42,650 nucleotides of DNA from an uncultured Kiritimatiellota bacterium. GTDB taxonomy: Bacteria > Verrucomicrobiota > Kiritimatiellia > RFP12 > DVOR01. The stretch lies in the NCBI GenBank assembly GCA_944391065.1, contig CALXSH010000012.1, forward strand, positions 1 through 42,650, given 5' to 3'. Made by a program: the position numbers and the translations under genes. Below the pieces are notes generated by a model, which worked only from the letters and a program-made list of their open reading frames with translations, had not been told where the DNA came from and made no database searches. Positions 32,009 to 39,960 of this stretch are shown one piece after another (the stretch's first letter is position 1; the number at the start of each line of letters is the position of its first letter).

Positions 32009-33136
32009 ATGGCGGAACTCGGTAAGGCCACGCAGGCGGAACTCAAGGCGATTTCCAACGCGTTTCAGGTTTACGGTGATTTTGTCTCCGGTTGCCCTCA
32101 CGGCAGCGGTCATATCAATGACACCTACAAGGTGACTTATTCCGTCGGCGGCGCCCCGCTGAGCTATCTGCTTCAGCGTATCAACCACCACGTCTTTACC
32201 CAACCGGCCAACGTGCAGCAGAACATTCTGCGCGTAACCCGCCACATCGCCTCCAAGCTGATTGCGAAGGGCGAATCCGATATCTCCCGCCGCACTCTGA
32301 CGCTGATCCTGACGCGCGACGGCGAGCCTGTCTATCATGACGCCGAGGGCAACTGGTGGCGTATGTACATCTTCGTCGAGGGCGCCTCGACCTACGACCA
32401 GATTCAGAGCACCGCTCAGGCCGAACTCGTCGGCGAGGCTTTCGCGGACTTCCAGAACATGGTCGCCGACCTGACCGAGCCCCGTCTTCACGAGACGATC
32501 CCCCACTTCCACAATACCGTCAAGCGCTATGAGGCCCTCCAGGCCGCCATCCAGAAGGATGCTTTCAACCGCGCCAAGGACGTCAAGGCCGAAATTGATT
32601 TCGTCACGGCCCGCGCCGACACCTTCGGCCGTCTGCTTGAGCGTTCCGCCAAGGGCGAAATCCCTGAGCGCGTGACCCACAATGACACGAAGCTCAACAA
32701 CGTCATGCTCGACGACAAGACCGGCAAGGGTATCTGCGTGATTGACCTCGACACGGTCATGCCCGGTCTGGCGCTCTATGACTTCGGCGATATGTGTCGC
32801 ACCTCCACGGCCAACGCGGCCGAGGATGAGCAGGACCTCTCCAAGGTCTACTCCCGCATGGATATGTTCGAGGCGCTTGCCACCGGTTACTGCCGCGGCG
32901 CAAAGTTTCTCACCCAGGGCGAAAAGGAAGAGCTCGCCTTCTCCGCCCGTCTGATCACGATGACAATCGGCATCCGCTTCCTCACGGACTATCTCTCCGG
33001 CGATGTCTACTTCCACATCAAGCGTCCGCAGCACAATGTCGATCGCTGCCGCACGCAGCTCAAGATGGTCAAGAGCATGGAAGATCAGGCCGAGCAGATG
33101 GAGGTCATCGTCCGCAAGGCCCTGGCCGCCGAGTAA
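32009..33136 (+). CDS. NahK/AmgK-like amino-sugar 1-kinase, copy 1
   Basis: The 375-residue protein belongs to the aminoglycoside-phosphotransferase fold and resembles N-acetylhexosamine 1-kinases. It has SGHINDTYKVTY in the ATP-binding lobe, YLLQRINHHVF, the catalytic loop THNDTKLNN (D226) and the metal site VIDLDTVMPG (D248), then YDFGDMCRT. NahK phosphorylates GlcNAc or GalNAc at C1; AmgK does the same for MurNAc or GlcNAc in wall recycling. Which sugar is used here is unknown. It is cytoplasmic. It opens the only rightward protein operon, with a paralogue and nagB following. The start at 32009 is preferred to 32000 because GAAAGGA lies 8 nt before it. Confidence 0.85.
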   Translation: MAELGKATQAELKAISNAFQVYGDFVSGCPHGSGHINDTYKVTYSVGGAPLSYLLQRINHHVFTQPANVQQNILRVTRHIASKLIAKGESDISRRTLTLILTRDGEPVYHDAEGNWWRMYIFVEGASTYDQIQSTAQAELVGEAFADFQNMVADLTEPRLHETIPHFHNTVKRYEALQAAIQKDAFNRAKDVKAEIDFVTARADTFGRLLERSAKGEIPERVTHNDTKLNNVMLDDKTGKGICVIDLDTVMPGLALYDFGDMCRTSTANAAEDEQDLSKVYSRMDMFEALATGYCRGAKFLTQGEKEELAFSARLITMTIGIRFLTDYLSGDVYFHIKRPQHNVDRCRTQLKMVKSMEDQAEQMEVIVRKALAAE

Positions 33137-33146
33137 GGCTTCCCGC

Positions 33147-33184
33147 GATGCGGCGGCACGCTCCGTGCCGCCGCATATGTTTTT
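33147..33184 (+). terminator. Intrinsic terminator between the two kinase genes
   Basis: A perfect 13-bp stem (33148-33160 with 33164-33176) and a 3-nt loop are followed by ATGTTTTTATGG. It begins 11 nt after the first kinase stop and ends 25 nt before the second start. It should reduce read-through, so the two paralogues may be expressed at different levels. Confidence 0.8.
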
Positions 33185-33209
33185 ATGGATTCAACGGAAT
33201 GGAGAATGA

Positions 33210-34319
33210 ATGATGCAGCAGAACGCGATCGAAGATATCCTGAATTACTTCGCGCTTGAGGGCTCCCTGAAGTCCGCGACGCCTTATGGCAACGGCCACA
33301 TCAATGATACGTACAAAGTCGTGACGGAGACCGCGGACGGTGAGCGCAATTATATCCTGCAGCGGATCAACCACGCCGTTTTCCGCAAGCCTCGTTTGGT
33401 GATGGAGAACATCGAGCGCTGCCTGGCCCATGTTTCCGCCAAGCTGGATCAGTTCCCCGGCGTGCGGACGATGAACGTGGTGCAGACCAAGGAAGGGCGC
33501 AACTGCGTCCGCACCTTCGACGGCAAGTGGTGGCGTGTCTACGATTTCCTTGATGGGCTCGACAGCTACGATGAAGTCTCGGACCCTGACATCGTCTTCG
33601 AGGCGGCGCGCGGGTTCGCGCAGTTTCAGAACATGGTCGCGGACCTTCCCCTGCCGCGTCTGCATGAGACGATTCCCTATTTCCATCACACTCCGATGCG
33701 TTACGCGACGCTCGAGGAGGCCATTTACATGGATGTGCGCACCCGCGTCCATGAGGTCGGGGCCGAAATTGACTTTGTCCGCTCCCGCAAGCATCTGGTG
33801 GCGCACCTGCTCAACCGTTTCCTGAATGGGCAGATTCCCGAGCGTATCACGCACAACGACACGAAGATCAACAATGCGCTCTTCGACCCCAAGACCAAGC
33901 AGTGCGTCGCCGTCGTCGACCTCGACACGGTCATGCCTGGTCTGGCGCTCTATGATTTCGGCGATATGTGCCGCACGACTTGCAATCCGGCCCCAGAAGA
34001 CGAACAGGACCTGATGAAGGTCAAGTTCGATCTGCGTATGTTCGAGGCCGCCGTGACCGGTTATCTTGATACGGCCCACTTCTTGGTGCCCGCCGAAATC
34101 GAGGAGCTTCCCTTCTCCGCGTGGCTTCTGCCCTTTATGGTCGGTATTCGCTTCCTCACCGACTATATTCAGGGTGACGTCTACTTCAAGACCCATTATC
34201 CCAAGCAGAACCTTGACCGTTGCCGTACGCAGTTCCGCATGGTCGAGCTGATTGAGGGCTGCAAGGAAGAAATGCAGGCCATCGTTCAGCGCAGCGCCAA
34301 GGCGACCGGCCGCTATTGA
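33210..34319 (+). CDS. NahK/AmgK-like amino-sugar 1-kinase, copy 2
   Basis: This 369-residue kinase is a clear paralogue of the gene before it and keeps the same motifs: GNGHINDTYKVV, ILQRINHAVF, THNDTKINN and VVDLDTVMPGLALYDFGDMC. By eye about half the aligned residues are identical over the full length. Tandem duplication with retention suggests different sugar specificities, for example GlcNAc and MurNAc or GalNAc, but this is inference. The first ATG is at 33210 and a second at 33213; GGAG at 33201-33204 suits either. An intrinsic terminator separates it from copy 1, and nagB follows 40 nt later. Confidence 0.85.
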   Translation: MMQQNAIEDILNYFALEGSLKSATPYGNGHINDTYKVVTETADGERNYILQRINHAVFRKPRLVMENIERCLAHVSAKLDQFPGVRTMNVVQTKEGRNCVRTFDGKWWRVYDFLDGLDSYDEVSDPDIVFEAARGFAQFQNMVADLPLPRLHETIPYFHHTPMRYATLEEAIYMDVRTRVHEVGAEIDFVRSRKHLVAHLLNRFLNGQIPERITHNDTKINNALFDPKTKQCVAVVDLDTVMPGLALYDFGDMCRTTCNPAPEDEQDLMKVKFDLRMFEAAVTGYLDTAHFLVPAEIEELPFSAWLLPFMVGIRFLTDYIQGDVYFKTHYPKQNLDRCRTQFRMVELIEGCKEEMQAIVQRSAKATGRY

Positions 34320-34359
34320 TTTCACTCCCAAACAAGTTTTGTTTAAGAAAGGAAAAACC

Positions 34360-35145
34360 ATGAAAGTTGCTATCGTTCGGAACGCCGAAGAAGGCAGCAA
34401 GCTTGCCGCCGAAATCTTCATCGATCAGGTCCGCAAGAACCCCAAGACCGTTCTCGGTCTGGCCACCGGTTCTACCCCTGTGAAGATGTACAAGCGCCTC
34501 ATTGAGGCCTGCAAGGCCGGTACGGTCTCCTTCAAGGACTGCCAGAGCTTCAACCTTGATGAGTACCTCGGTCTCGCTCCGACCCATGATCAGAGCTACC
34601 ACTACTTCATGAAGACCCAGCTCTTCGACGGTATCGACATCGATCAGGCCAAGACCCATGTGCCGGACGGTGAGGCGACCGACATCGCCGCCTCCTGCGC
34701 GGCCTACGAAGCGGCCATCAAGGCTGCCGGTGGCATCGATATCCAGCTTCTGGGCATCGGTTCCGACGGTCACATTGCCTTTAATGAGCCCGGCTGCTCC
34801 CTCGCCTGCCGCACCCACTCCCAGGTCCTGACCCAGCAGACCATTCAGGACAACGCCCGTCTCTTCTTCGGCGGCCGCATTGAGGAAGTCCCGACCCAGG
34901 CCGTCACGATGGGCATCGGCTCCATCATGGACGCCCGCAAGGTCGTGCTGCTCGCCTTCGGCGCCGGCAAGCAGGACGCAATCGCCGGCCTCGTCGAAGG
35001 TCCCGTCACCTCCATGTGCCCCTGCTCCGCGCTGCAGTACCACAATGACTGCATCGTCATCTGCGACGAAGAGGCTGCCGGCAAGCTGAAGCACAAGGAT
35101 TACTACAAGTACATCTTCTCTCAGACCGGCGTCTCCAACGTCTGA
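34360..35145 (+). CDS. nagB: Glucosamine-6-phosphate deaminase
   Basis: The 261-residue enzyme converts glucosamine 6-phosphate to fructose 6-phosphate and ammonia, feeding amino sugars into glycolysis. Conserved blocks are ATGSTPVKMY (35-44), FNLDEYLGL with D67, and LGIGSDGHIAFNEPG with D136, H138 and E143. Length and motifs match NagB. AAAGGA lies upstream of the ATG at 34360; the frame is open further left but overlaps the kinase gene. It is the last gene of the rightward operon, followed by a strong bidirectional terminator. The operon lacks nagA, so how kinase products (sugar 1-phosphates) would reach GlcN-6-P is not explained here. Fructose 6-phosphate would be a substrate for the window's pfp product. 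Confidence 0.95.
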   Translation: MKVAIVRNAEEGSKLAAEIFIDQVRKNPKTVLGLATGSTPVKMYKRLIEACKAGTVSFKDCQSFNLDEYLGLAPTHDQSYHYFMKTQLFDGIDIDQAKTHVPDGEATDIAASCAAYEAAIKAAGGIDIQLLGIGSDGHIAFNEPGCSLACRTHSQVLTQQTIQDNARLFFGGRIEEVPTQAVTMGIGSIMDARKVVLLAFGAGKQDAIAGLVEGPVTSMCPCSALQYHNDCIVICDEEAAGKLKHKDYYKYIFSQTGVSNV

Positions 35146-35162
35146 TCGGTCTGACGGTGCAA

Positions 35163-35198
35163 AAAAAGCGGGAGGTCCTTTCGGACCTCCCGCTTTTT
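35163..35198. terminator. Bidirectional terminator between nagB and the D-aminoacylase gene
   Basis: A perfect stem GCGGGAGGTCC/GGACCTCCCGC with a TTTC loop is flanked by A-run and T-run, so the full inverted repeat is 16 nt per arm. The two genes converge on it, and it can serve both strands. Confidence 0.92.
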
Positions 35199-35254
35199 GT
35201 ATCGGTACGGTGTATGCGTCGCGCAGGCGTTCGTTCGTCCGTGCCCGTCCGCCG

Positions 35255-36859
35255 TCAGACGTCGGACGGGGTCAGGAAGCGTCCGCGACGCGGGGCACCG
35301 GCGTCATAGCGGCCATTGGCCATGACACGCGAACCGTTGACCCAGACGCTGTCGACGCCTTCGGTGAAACTGTGCGGATTGCCGTAGGTCGCCGTGGCGT
35401 GCCAGGCGCTCGGATTGAGCAGGACCAAATCGGCGTAATAACCCTCACGGATGAGACCGCGCTTCGGGATGGCGAAGGCCTTCGCCGGGAGTCCCGTCAT
35501 GCGCCCGATAGCCTCTTCGAGCGCGATGCCGAGGCGCTGCGTCAGGACATGGAAGAATTCCGGATGGGTACCGTAGGCTCTGGGGTGGGGGTAGTCCTTA
35601 CCCAGTGGCCCCCAAGGCGCGCGGATGGAGGCGTCACTGCCGGCCATGACCCAGGGACGGGCCAGGAACTTCAGCATATTCTCCTCGCACATGGTGAAGA
35701 AAAAGGCTCCCGTGCGGCTGCGGTCAGCCTTCAGAATGGTAACGATGGCCTCACCGAAACCGCAGCGCAGTATGGACATAACCTCGGAGAGCGTTTTGCC
35801 CGAGAAGCACTTCGTCTCCGGAGCCCACGTGCCGCCGATCATGATGGAGTCAGGATCGCGGCCGGAGGCGTCCAAATCGGCAATGATTCGTTTGGCCGCC
35901 TCGGGGGTGTCGAGATTTTTCAGGATGGCTGCGTTGCCGCCGGCGGCGGCCCAGTCGGGCAGGACGATATCCAGGTCGGTTCCGGAGGAGAGGTAGGGGT
36001 AACGGTCACTGTGGAGCCAGAGCCCTTCGGCACGGGCGGATTCGATCTTTTCGATGGCCGCGTCGGCTTTGCCCCAGTTGGTGCGGCCGCCGGTTTTAAG
36101 ATGGGAGATTTCGGTTCGGATACCCGTCTTGCGGGCGAGATCGAGGACCTCGTCGATGGCCTCTAGGAGCCTGTCACCCTCGCTGCGCATATGGGTGGCG
36201 TAATAGCCGCCGCGGCGGGCGCAGGTCTCGGCCAGTGCGAAGACCTCTTCGGGTTTGCTGTGGACGCCGGGATGGTAGATAAGTCCCGTACTCATGCCCC
36301 AGGCGCCCTCGTCAAGGGCCTGCTCAAGGACACGCCGCATGGCGCGGATCTCCTCCCGGGTCGCCGCGCGCGGCGCGTCACCCATGACCCCCTTGCGGAT
36401 GGTATTGTGACCGGAGAAGAGAATAAAATTGACAGCGGGGCGGGCAGACTCGAAGCAACTCCGATAGTCCGCGACGGTGTCCCAGTTGGGGCCATGCGCT
36501 TCACGGCCTGGACGCGGGGGATAGTCTTGGGCCTCCCAGTCGGAGGGCAGGCGGGCACCATTGAGACGAGGGGCCGCGCTGCCGCCGCATTGGCCGCCGA
36601 TCTCGGTGGTGACGCCTTGTGAAACCTTGCTGGGAGCGTCGGGTTCAAGCAGCAGAAAGGCGTCGGAATGGGTGTGGGCGTCGATGAGCCCGGGAATGAG
36701 CCATCGACCCGCGGCATCGACTTCGGCGGGGGCCTGGCAGGCGGAGAGGTCGCCGACGGCAACGATTCTGTCCCCGTCGAGGGCCACGTCGGCTGTGACT
36801 GCGGGGGCGCCGGTACCGTCGATGACGGTGGCGCTTCGGATAAGGGTATCGATATGCAT
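35255..36859 (-). CDS. N-acyl-D-amino-acid deacylase (D-aminoacylase)
   Basis: The 534-residue amidohydrolase fits the D-aminoacylase family: DTLIRSATVIDGTGAP at the start, the metal motif GLIDAHTHSD (H62, H64), GMSTGLIYHPG, ATHMRSEG, TEISHLK and the late Asp in GSDASIRAPWG. Such enzymes remove acyl groups from N-acyl-D-amino acids or related dipeptides; a role in D-amino-acid or wall-peptide recycling is possible but not shown. No signal peptide is visible, so it is probably cytoplasmic. The start at 36859 matches the usual family start; upstream in-frame codons add unrelated residues. The ribosome-binding site is weak. It is downstream of the small ribosomal-protein gene's terminator. Confidence 0.88.
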   Translation of the reverse strand: MHIDTLIRSATVIDGTGAPAVTADVALDGDRIVAVGDLSACQAPAEVDAAGRWLIPGLIDAHTHSDAFLLLEPDAPSKVSQGVTTEIGGQCGGSAAPRLNGARLPSDWEAQDYPPRPGREAHGPNWDTVADYRSCFESARPAVNFILFSGHNTIRKGVMGDAPRAATREEIRAMRRVLEQALDEGAWGMSTGLIYHPGVHSKPEEVFALAETCARRGGYYATHMRSEGDRLLEAIDEVLDLARKTGIRTEISHLKTGGRTNWGKADAAIEKIESARAEGLWLHSDRYPYLSSGTDLDIVLPDWAAAGGNAAILKNLDTPEAAKRIIADLDASGRDPDSIMIGGTWAPETKCFSGKTLSEVMSILRCGFGEAIVTILKADRSRTGAFFFTMCEENMLKFLARPWVMAGSDASIRAPWGPLGKDYPHPRAYGTHPEFFHVLTQRLGIALEEAIGRMTGLPAKAFAIPKRGLIREGYYADLVLLNPSAWHATATYGNPHSFTEGVDSVWVNGSRVMANGRYDAGAPRRGRFLTPSDV

Positions 36860-36910
36860 GGCGGGGTCTATGATAGCACGCGGCATCCACGACGGAAAGG
36901 ACCCCGGTAA

Positions 36911-36948
36911 ACAAAAAGAGGCGCCACTCCGATGAGCGGGCACCTCTT
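36911..36948 (-). terminator. Intrinsic terminator after the small COX24/bS22-like gene
   Basis: AGAGGCGCC (36917-36925) and GGCACCTCT (36939-36947) pair with one G.T and a nested inner stem. On the minus strand five T follow. It lies 19 nt past the small gene and upstream of the D-aminoacylase. Confidence 0.75.
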
Positions 36949-36966
36949 CCGGTAAGCACACACGGC

Positions 36967-37053
36967 TTACTTCTTGTGGCGGTTGGCCTTGATGCGTTTG
37001 CGGTATTTGTGCTTGGACATCTTGGCGCGACGTTTCTTCTTGATCGAACCCAC
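36967..37053 (-). CDS. 28-residue AURKAIP1/COX24-domain (bS22-like) ribosomal protein
   Basis: This tiny basic protein reads (M)GSIKKKRRAKMSKHKYRK and continues to RHKK, with 17 of 28 residues Lys, Arg or His. The pattern GS-KKRR-KM-KHK-RK-K--RHKK matches the AURKAIP1/COX24 (mS38) domain, known in mycobacteria as ribosomal protein bS22 on the small subunit. The start codon is GTG at 37051-37053, with AAGGAG 7 nt upstream, which decides the start. It lies between hisG, 24 nt upstream in the same direction, and a terminator. It is easily missed in annotation because of its size and GTG start. Confidence 0.85.
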   Translation of the reverse strand: MGSIKKKRRAKMSKHKYRKRIKANRHKK

Positions 37054-37077
37054 GTTCGTGCTCCTTCGGTGTTAGGG

Positions 37078-37947
37078 TTAGAAAATGACCTTGTTGAGGG
37101 CCAGTTCAATGATGCCTTGCGCACCGGCGGCGCGCAACGCGGGGATGAGGTCCCGGACCTCACCTTCCGAAATGACGGTTTCGATGGCGACCCACCCCTC
37201 GGTATTGATGTGGTTGACGGTCGGGGCGTGCAGGGCAGGGAGGAGTGCCGTGATCTGAGGCACGCTGGCCTCGGGCGCGTTCATCTTGAGGAGCACGCGG
37301 GATTCGGCGGCGAGGGCGCCCTGGAGGAGCATGGCAATCTGTTCGATCTTGGCACGCTTTTCGGGAACTTCCCAGCTGGCCCTGTTGGCGATGAGACGGG
37401 TCGTGGAGGTCAGCACGGTGTCCACGATGCGGAGATTGTTGGCGCGAAGGGAGCTGCCGGTCTCGGTGAGCTCAATGATGGCGTCGACAAGTTCGGGTGC
37501 TTTGACCTCGGTCGCGCCCCAGGAGAATTCGACGGTGGCTTCGACGCCGTGCTGCCTGAGATAGCGGGTGGCCAGGCCGACGGCCTCGGTGGCGATGCGT
37601 TTGCCGGCCAGGTCCTTGGGCTCACGGATGGGAGAATCGTTGGGGACGGCCACGACCCAACGGACGGGGCGGCTGGTCGCCTTGGAGTAACAGAGTTCGC
37701 AGACTTCATGCACGTCCGAACCGTTCTCGTAAATCCAGTCATAGCCGGTGATGCCGGCATCCAGCAGACCAAGCTCGACGTAGCGGGCGATTTCCTGGGG
37801 ACGGATGAGGCGGCACTTGAGCGACTCGTCATTGACGGTCGGGATGTAGGAGCGGGACGAGCAGGTCATCGCGAAACCGGCGCGGCGCATCAGATCGAAG
37901 GTCGAATCCTGAAGCGAGCCTTTGGGGAGACCAAGGGTAATAGACAT
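37078..37947 (-). CDS. hisG: ATP phosphoribosyltransferase, long form
   Basis: The 289-residue enzyme catalyses the first step of histidine synthesis, ATP plus PRPP to phosphoribosyl-ATP. It opens ITLGLPKGSLQDST and has DAGITGYDWIYENG and the PRPP-binding stretch ELVDAIIELTETGSSLRAN. The length and the C-terminal part (about 215-289) show the long form with an ACT-like regulatory domain, which does not need HisZ and is normally feedback-inhibited by histidine. The start at 37947 is set by AGAGGA 8 nt upstream; the frame is open to 38109 but that overlaps the tRNA gene. No other his genes are in the window. Confidence 0.95.
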   Translation of the reverse strand: MSITLGLPKGSLQDSTFDLMRRAGFAMTCSSRSYIPTVNDESLKCRLIRPQEIARYVELGLLDAGITGYDWIYENGSDVHEVCELCYSKATSRPVRWVVAVPNDSPIREPKDLAGKRIATEAVGLATRYLRQHGVEATVEFSWGATEVKAPELVDAIIELTETGSSLRANNLRIVDTVLTSTTRLIANRASWEVPEKRAKIEQIAMLLQGALAAESRVLLKMNAPEASVPQITALLPALHAPTVNHINTEGWVAIETVISEGEVRDLIPALRAAGAQGIIELALNKVIF

Positions 37948-38028
37948 TATCTGATTCCTCTTTTGCTGAAAGTCGGTATAGTATCTCATAATCGGAGGCC
38001 AAAATGCAATATCGGGTTTGCGTTGTGC

Positions 38029-38034
38029 TATAAT
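38029..38034 (+). promoter_or_regulatory. Probable -10 box of the tRNA-Pro gene
   Basis: A perfect TATAAT lies 16 nt before the mature tRNA 5' end, placing the start of transcription a few bases upstream of the tRNA. The -35 region is not a good match to consensus. A divergent hisG promoter probably shares this 100-nt gap. Confidence 0.6.
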
Positions 38035-38050
38035 ACGGCCGAATCGTTCA

Positions 38051-38127
38051 CGGAGCGTAGCGCAGCCTGGTAGCGCATCTGCTTTGGGAGCAGAGTGTCG
38101 GGGGTTCAAATCCCTCCGCTCCGACCA
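38051..38127 (+). tRNA. tRNA-Pro (anticodon UGG)
   Basis: A complete cloverleaf is visible. The acceptor arm is CGGAGCG/CGCTCCG, with a D arm, an anticodon stem TCTGC/GCAGA around the loop TTTGGGA (anticodon TGG), and a T arm with GGTTCAAATCC. The CCA end is encoded at 38125-38127. The gene is on the plus strand, unlike its neighbours, and ends in a strong bidirectional terminator. Confidence 0.96.
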
Positions 38128-38132
38128 CTCAT

Positions 38133-38173
38133 AAAAAACGGGACGGGCCTTTCGGTCCGTCCCGTTTTCTTTT
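38133..38173. terminator. Bidirectional terminator between the tRNA and the hydrogenase operon
   Basis: AAAACGGGACGGGCC and GGTCCGTCCCGTTTT pair with one mismatch/wobble around a TTTC loop, with A-run and T-run outside. It serves the rightward tRNA and the leftward hydrogenase genes. Confidence 0.88.
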
Positions 38174-38188
38174 GTTTGTGTGCCGCGC

Positions 38189-39949
38189 TTACTTGGCGTA
38201 GACGGGCATCGCTTTGTAGGAGGTGTGGAGCAGATGGTGCGCCTTCTCGCTGCAGGGGGCGCCCAAGAAGTCCTCGTAGATACGCTTGATCTGCGGGTTC
38301 TGGTGCGAGCAGCGGATCGCGTGGTCGCGGTCGTCCTTGTAGAGACCTTCCATACGGGCCTTGCGGACCTCGTCGGTGGCCAGGGTGGGCTGGCCGCCGC
38401 CGCCGATGCAGCCGCCGCGGCAGGCCATTACTTCGATGAACTGCCAACGCGGGGGACGGCCGGCCTTGCGGTCTTCGCGGATGGCGTCGAGGACGCGCTC
38501 GACGTTGCCCATCTGGTGGGCGACGGCGATGGAGACCTTGGTGCCCTTGATGTCGATGACCGCTTCCTTGACGCCTTCGAGGCCGCGGACGGCGGTGAAG
38601 TCGACCTGCGCGAGCTCTTCCTTGGTGATTAGGTGATAGGCCGTGCGCAGGGCTGCCTCCATGACGCCGCCGGTCGTCCCGAAGAGCGTGCCGGCGCCAG
38701 AGTATTCGGCGAGGATGCTGTCGGGCTCGCTCTCGGGCAGGTTGGCGAAGTCAATGCCGGCGATGCGGATGATGCGGGCCAGTTCGCGGGTCGTGAGCAC
38801 CACGTCGACATCCTGATAGCCGGAGGCCATCATTTCGTCGGACCTGGTGATTTCGTACTTCTTGGCCGTGCAGGGCATGATGGAGGTGACGGATATCTTG
38901 GCCGGGTCGAGACCCATCTTCTCGGCGAAGTAGGTCTTGGCCATGACGCCGAGCATCTGCTGCGGGCTCTTGGCGGTGGAGAAATTCGGAATGAAGTCGG
39001 CCGCATACTTTTCCATCCAGTCCGTCCACGCCGGGCAGCAGGAGGTGATGAGGGGCAGGGGACCGCCGTTGGTGAAGCGGCTGACGAATTCCGTGCCCTC
39101 CTCCATGATGGTCAGGTCGGCGGAGAAGTTGGTGTCAAAGACGGCCTTGAATCCGAGACGGCGGAGCGCCGTGTAGATCTTGCCAGTGGAGATTTCACCG
39201 GGTTTCATACCGAAGGATTCGCCGATGGCGACGCGGACCGCGGGCGCGATCTGGACGACCGGGAAGCCGTCGGTCTTGCGCAGCAGGTCCCAGACCTTGT
39301 CGGTCTCGTCACGCTCGTAGATGGCGCCGACGGGGCAGTGGGCCGAGCATTGGCCGCACTTGATGCAGGGGGAATCGTTGAGCGTGACGTCGGCGGCGGG
39401 GGCGATCTTCATGCGTTCGCCGCGGCCGATGAATTCCAGGGCCCAGACGTTCTGCATTTCCTGGCAGACGATGGCGCAGCGGCCGCACTTGATGCATTTG
39501 TCGGGATCGAGGATGATTGAGGGCGTGCTGGTATCCTTGGGGATACGCTCGAGAGCCGGACGCGGGAAGGGCACGTCGCGGATGCCGAATTCAATGGTGA
39601 TGCGCTGCAGTTCGCAGTTGCCGGAACGCGGGCAGCGCAGGCAGTCATTGGGGTGGGCCGTCAGGATCAGCTGAACGACGCTCTTGCGGATTTTGACGAG
39701 CTCGGGATCGTGGGTGATGATGCGCATGCCTTCGGCCACTTCCGTGCAGCAGGCGCGGAGGAGCTTGGGCGAGGTGGCGTTACGCACGACACAGATGCCG
39801 CAGGCGGCCCAGGCCTTGATGTCGGGGTGATGACAGAGGGTGGGGATGCGCACGCCGACCTTGCGGGCAGCCTCCAAGATGGTCGTGCCGGCGGGGACTT
39901 CGACGGCGATGCCGTTGATCTCGAGATGGACCAGTTTCGTTTCTTCCAT
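38189..39949 (-). CDS. hydA: [FeFe] hydrogenase catalytic subunit (HydA/HndD type)
   Basis: The 586-residue protein carries a full set of cofactor sites. A plant-type 2Fe-2S domain lies at 1-75 (C39, C50, C53, C68). A His-Cys3 4Fe-4S site follows at about 99-112 (HPNDCLRCPRSGNC). A pair of ferredoxin 4Fe-4S motifs has cysteine runs starting at 152 and 195. The H-cluster domain has TSCCPAW (C304 proton relay, C305), MPCTAKK (C360) and MACRGGC (C510, C514). A small-subunit-like tail ends it. It makes or consumes H2, and with the next two subunits probably couples NADH and ferredoxin. It is the last gene of the operon, 11 nt after hydB. Confidence 0.95.
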   Translation of the reverse strand: MEETKLVHLEINGIAVEVPAGTTILEAARKVGVRIPTLCHHPDIKAWAACGICVVRNATSPKLLRACCTEVAEGMRIITHDPELVKIRKSVVQLILTAHPNDCLRCPRSGNCELQRITIEFGIRDVPFPRPALERIPKDTSTPSIILDPDKCIKCGRCAIVCQEMQNVWALEFIGRGERMKIAPAADVTLNDSPCIKCGQCSAHCPVGAIYERDETDKVWDLLRKTDGFPVVQIAPAVRVAIGESFGMKPGEISTGKIYTALRRLGFKAVFDTNFSADLTIMEEGTEFVSRFTNGGPLPLITSCCPAWTDWMEKYAADFIPNFSTAKSPQQMLGVMAKTYFAEKMGLDPAKISVTSIMPCTAKKYEITRSDEMMASGYQDVDVVLTTRELARIIRIAGIDFANLPESEPDSILAEYSGAGTLFGTTGGVMEAALRTAYHLITKEELAQVDFTAVRGLEGVKEAVIDIKGTKVSIAVAHQMGNVERVLDAIREDRKAGRPPRWQFIEVMACRGGCIGGGGQPTLATDEVRKARMEGLYKDDRDHAIRCSHQNPQIKRIYEDFLGAPCSEKAHHLLHTSYKAMPVYAK

Positions 39950-39960
39950 TGCGACTCTCC

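Noticed and set aside
32009-34319. Frameshifted fragments of one kinase gene rather than two genes
   Set aside because: Both frames are full length, each with complete N- and C-terminal motifs and its own ribosome-binding site.
33183-34421. A 412-codon minus-strand frame opposite the second kinase gene
   Set aside because: The plus-strand kinase has conserved motifs and a ribosome-binding site; the reverse frame has neither.
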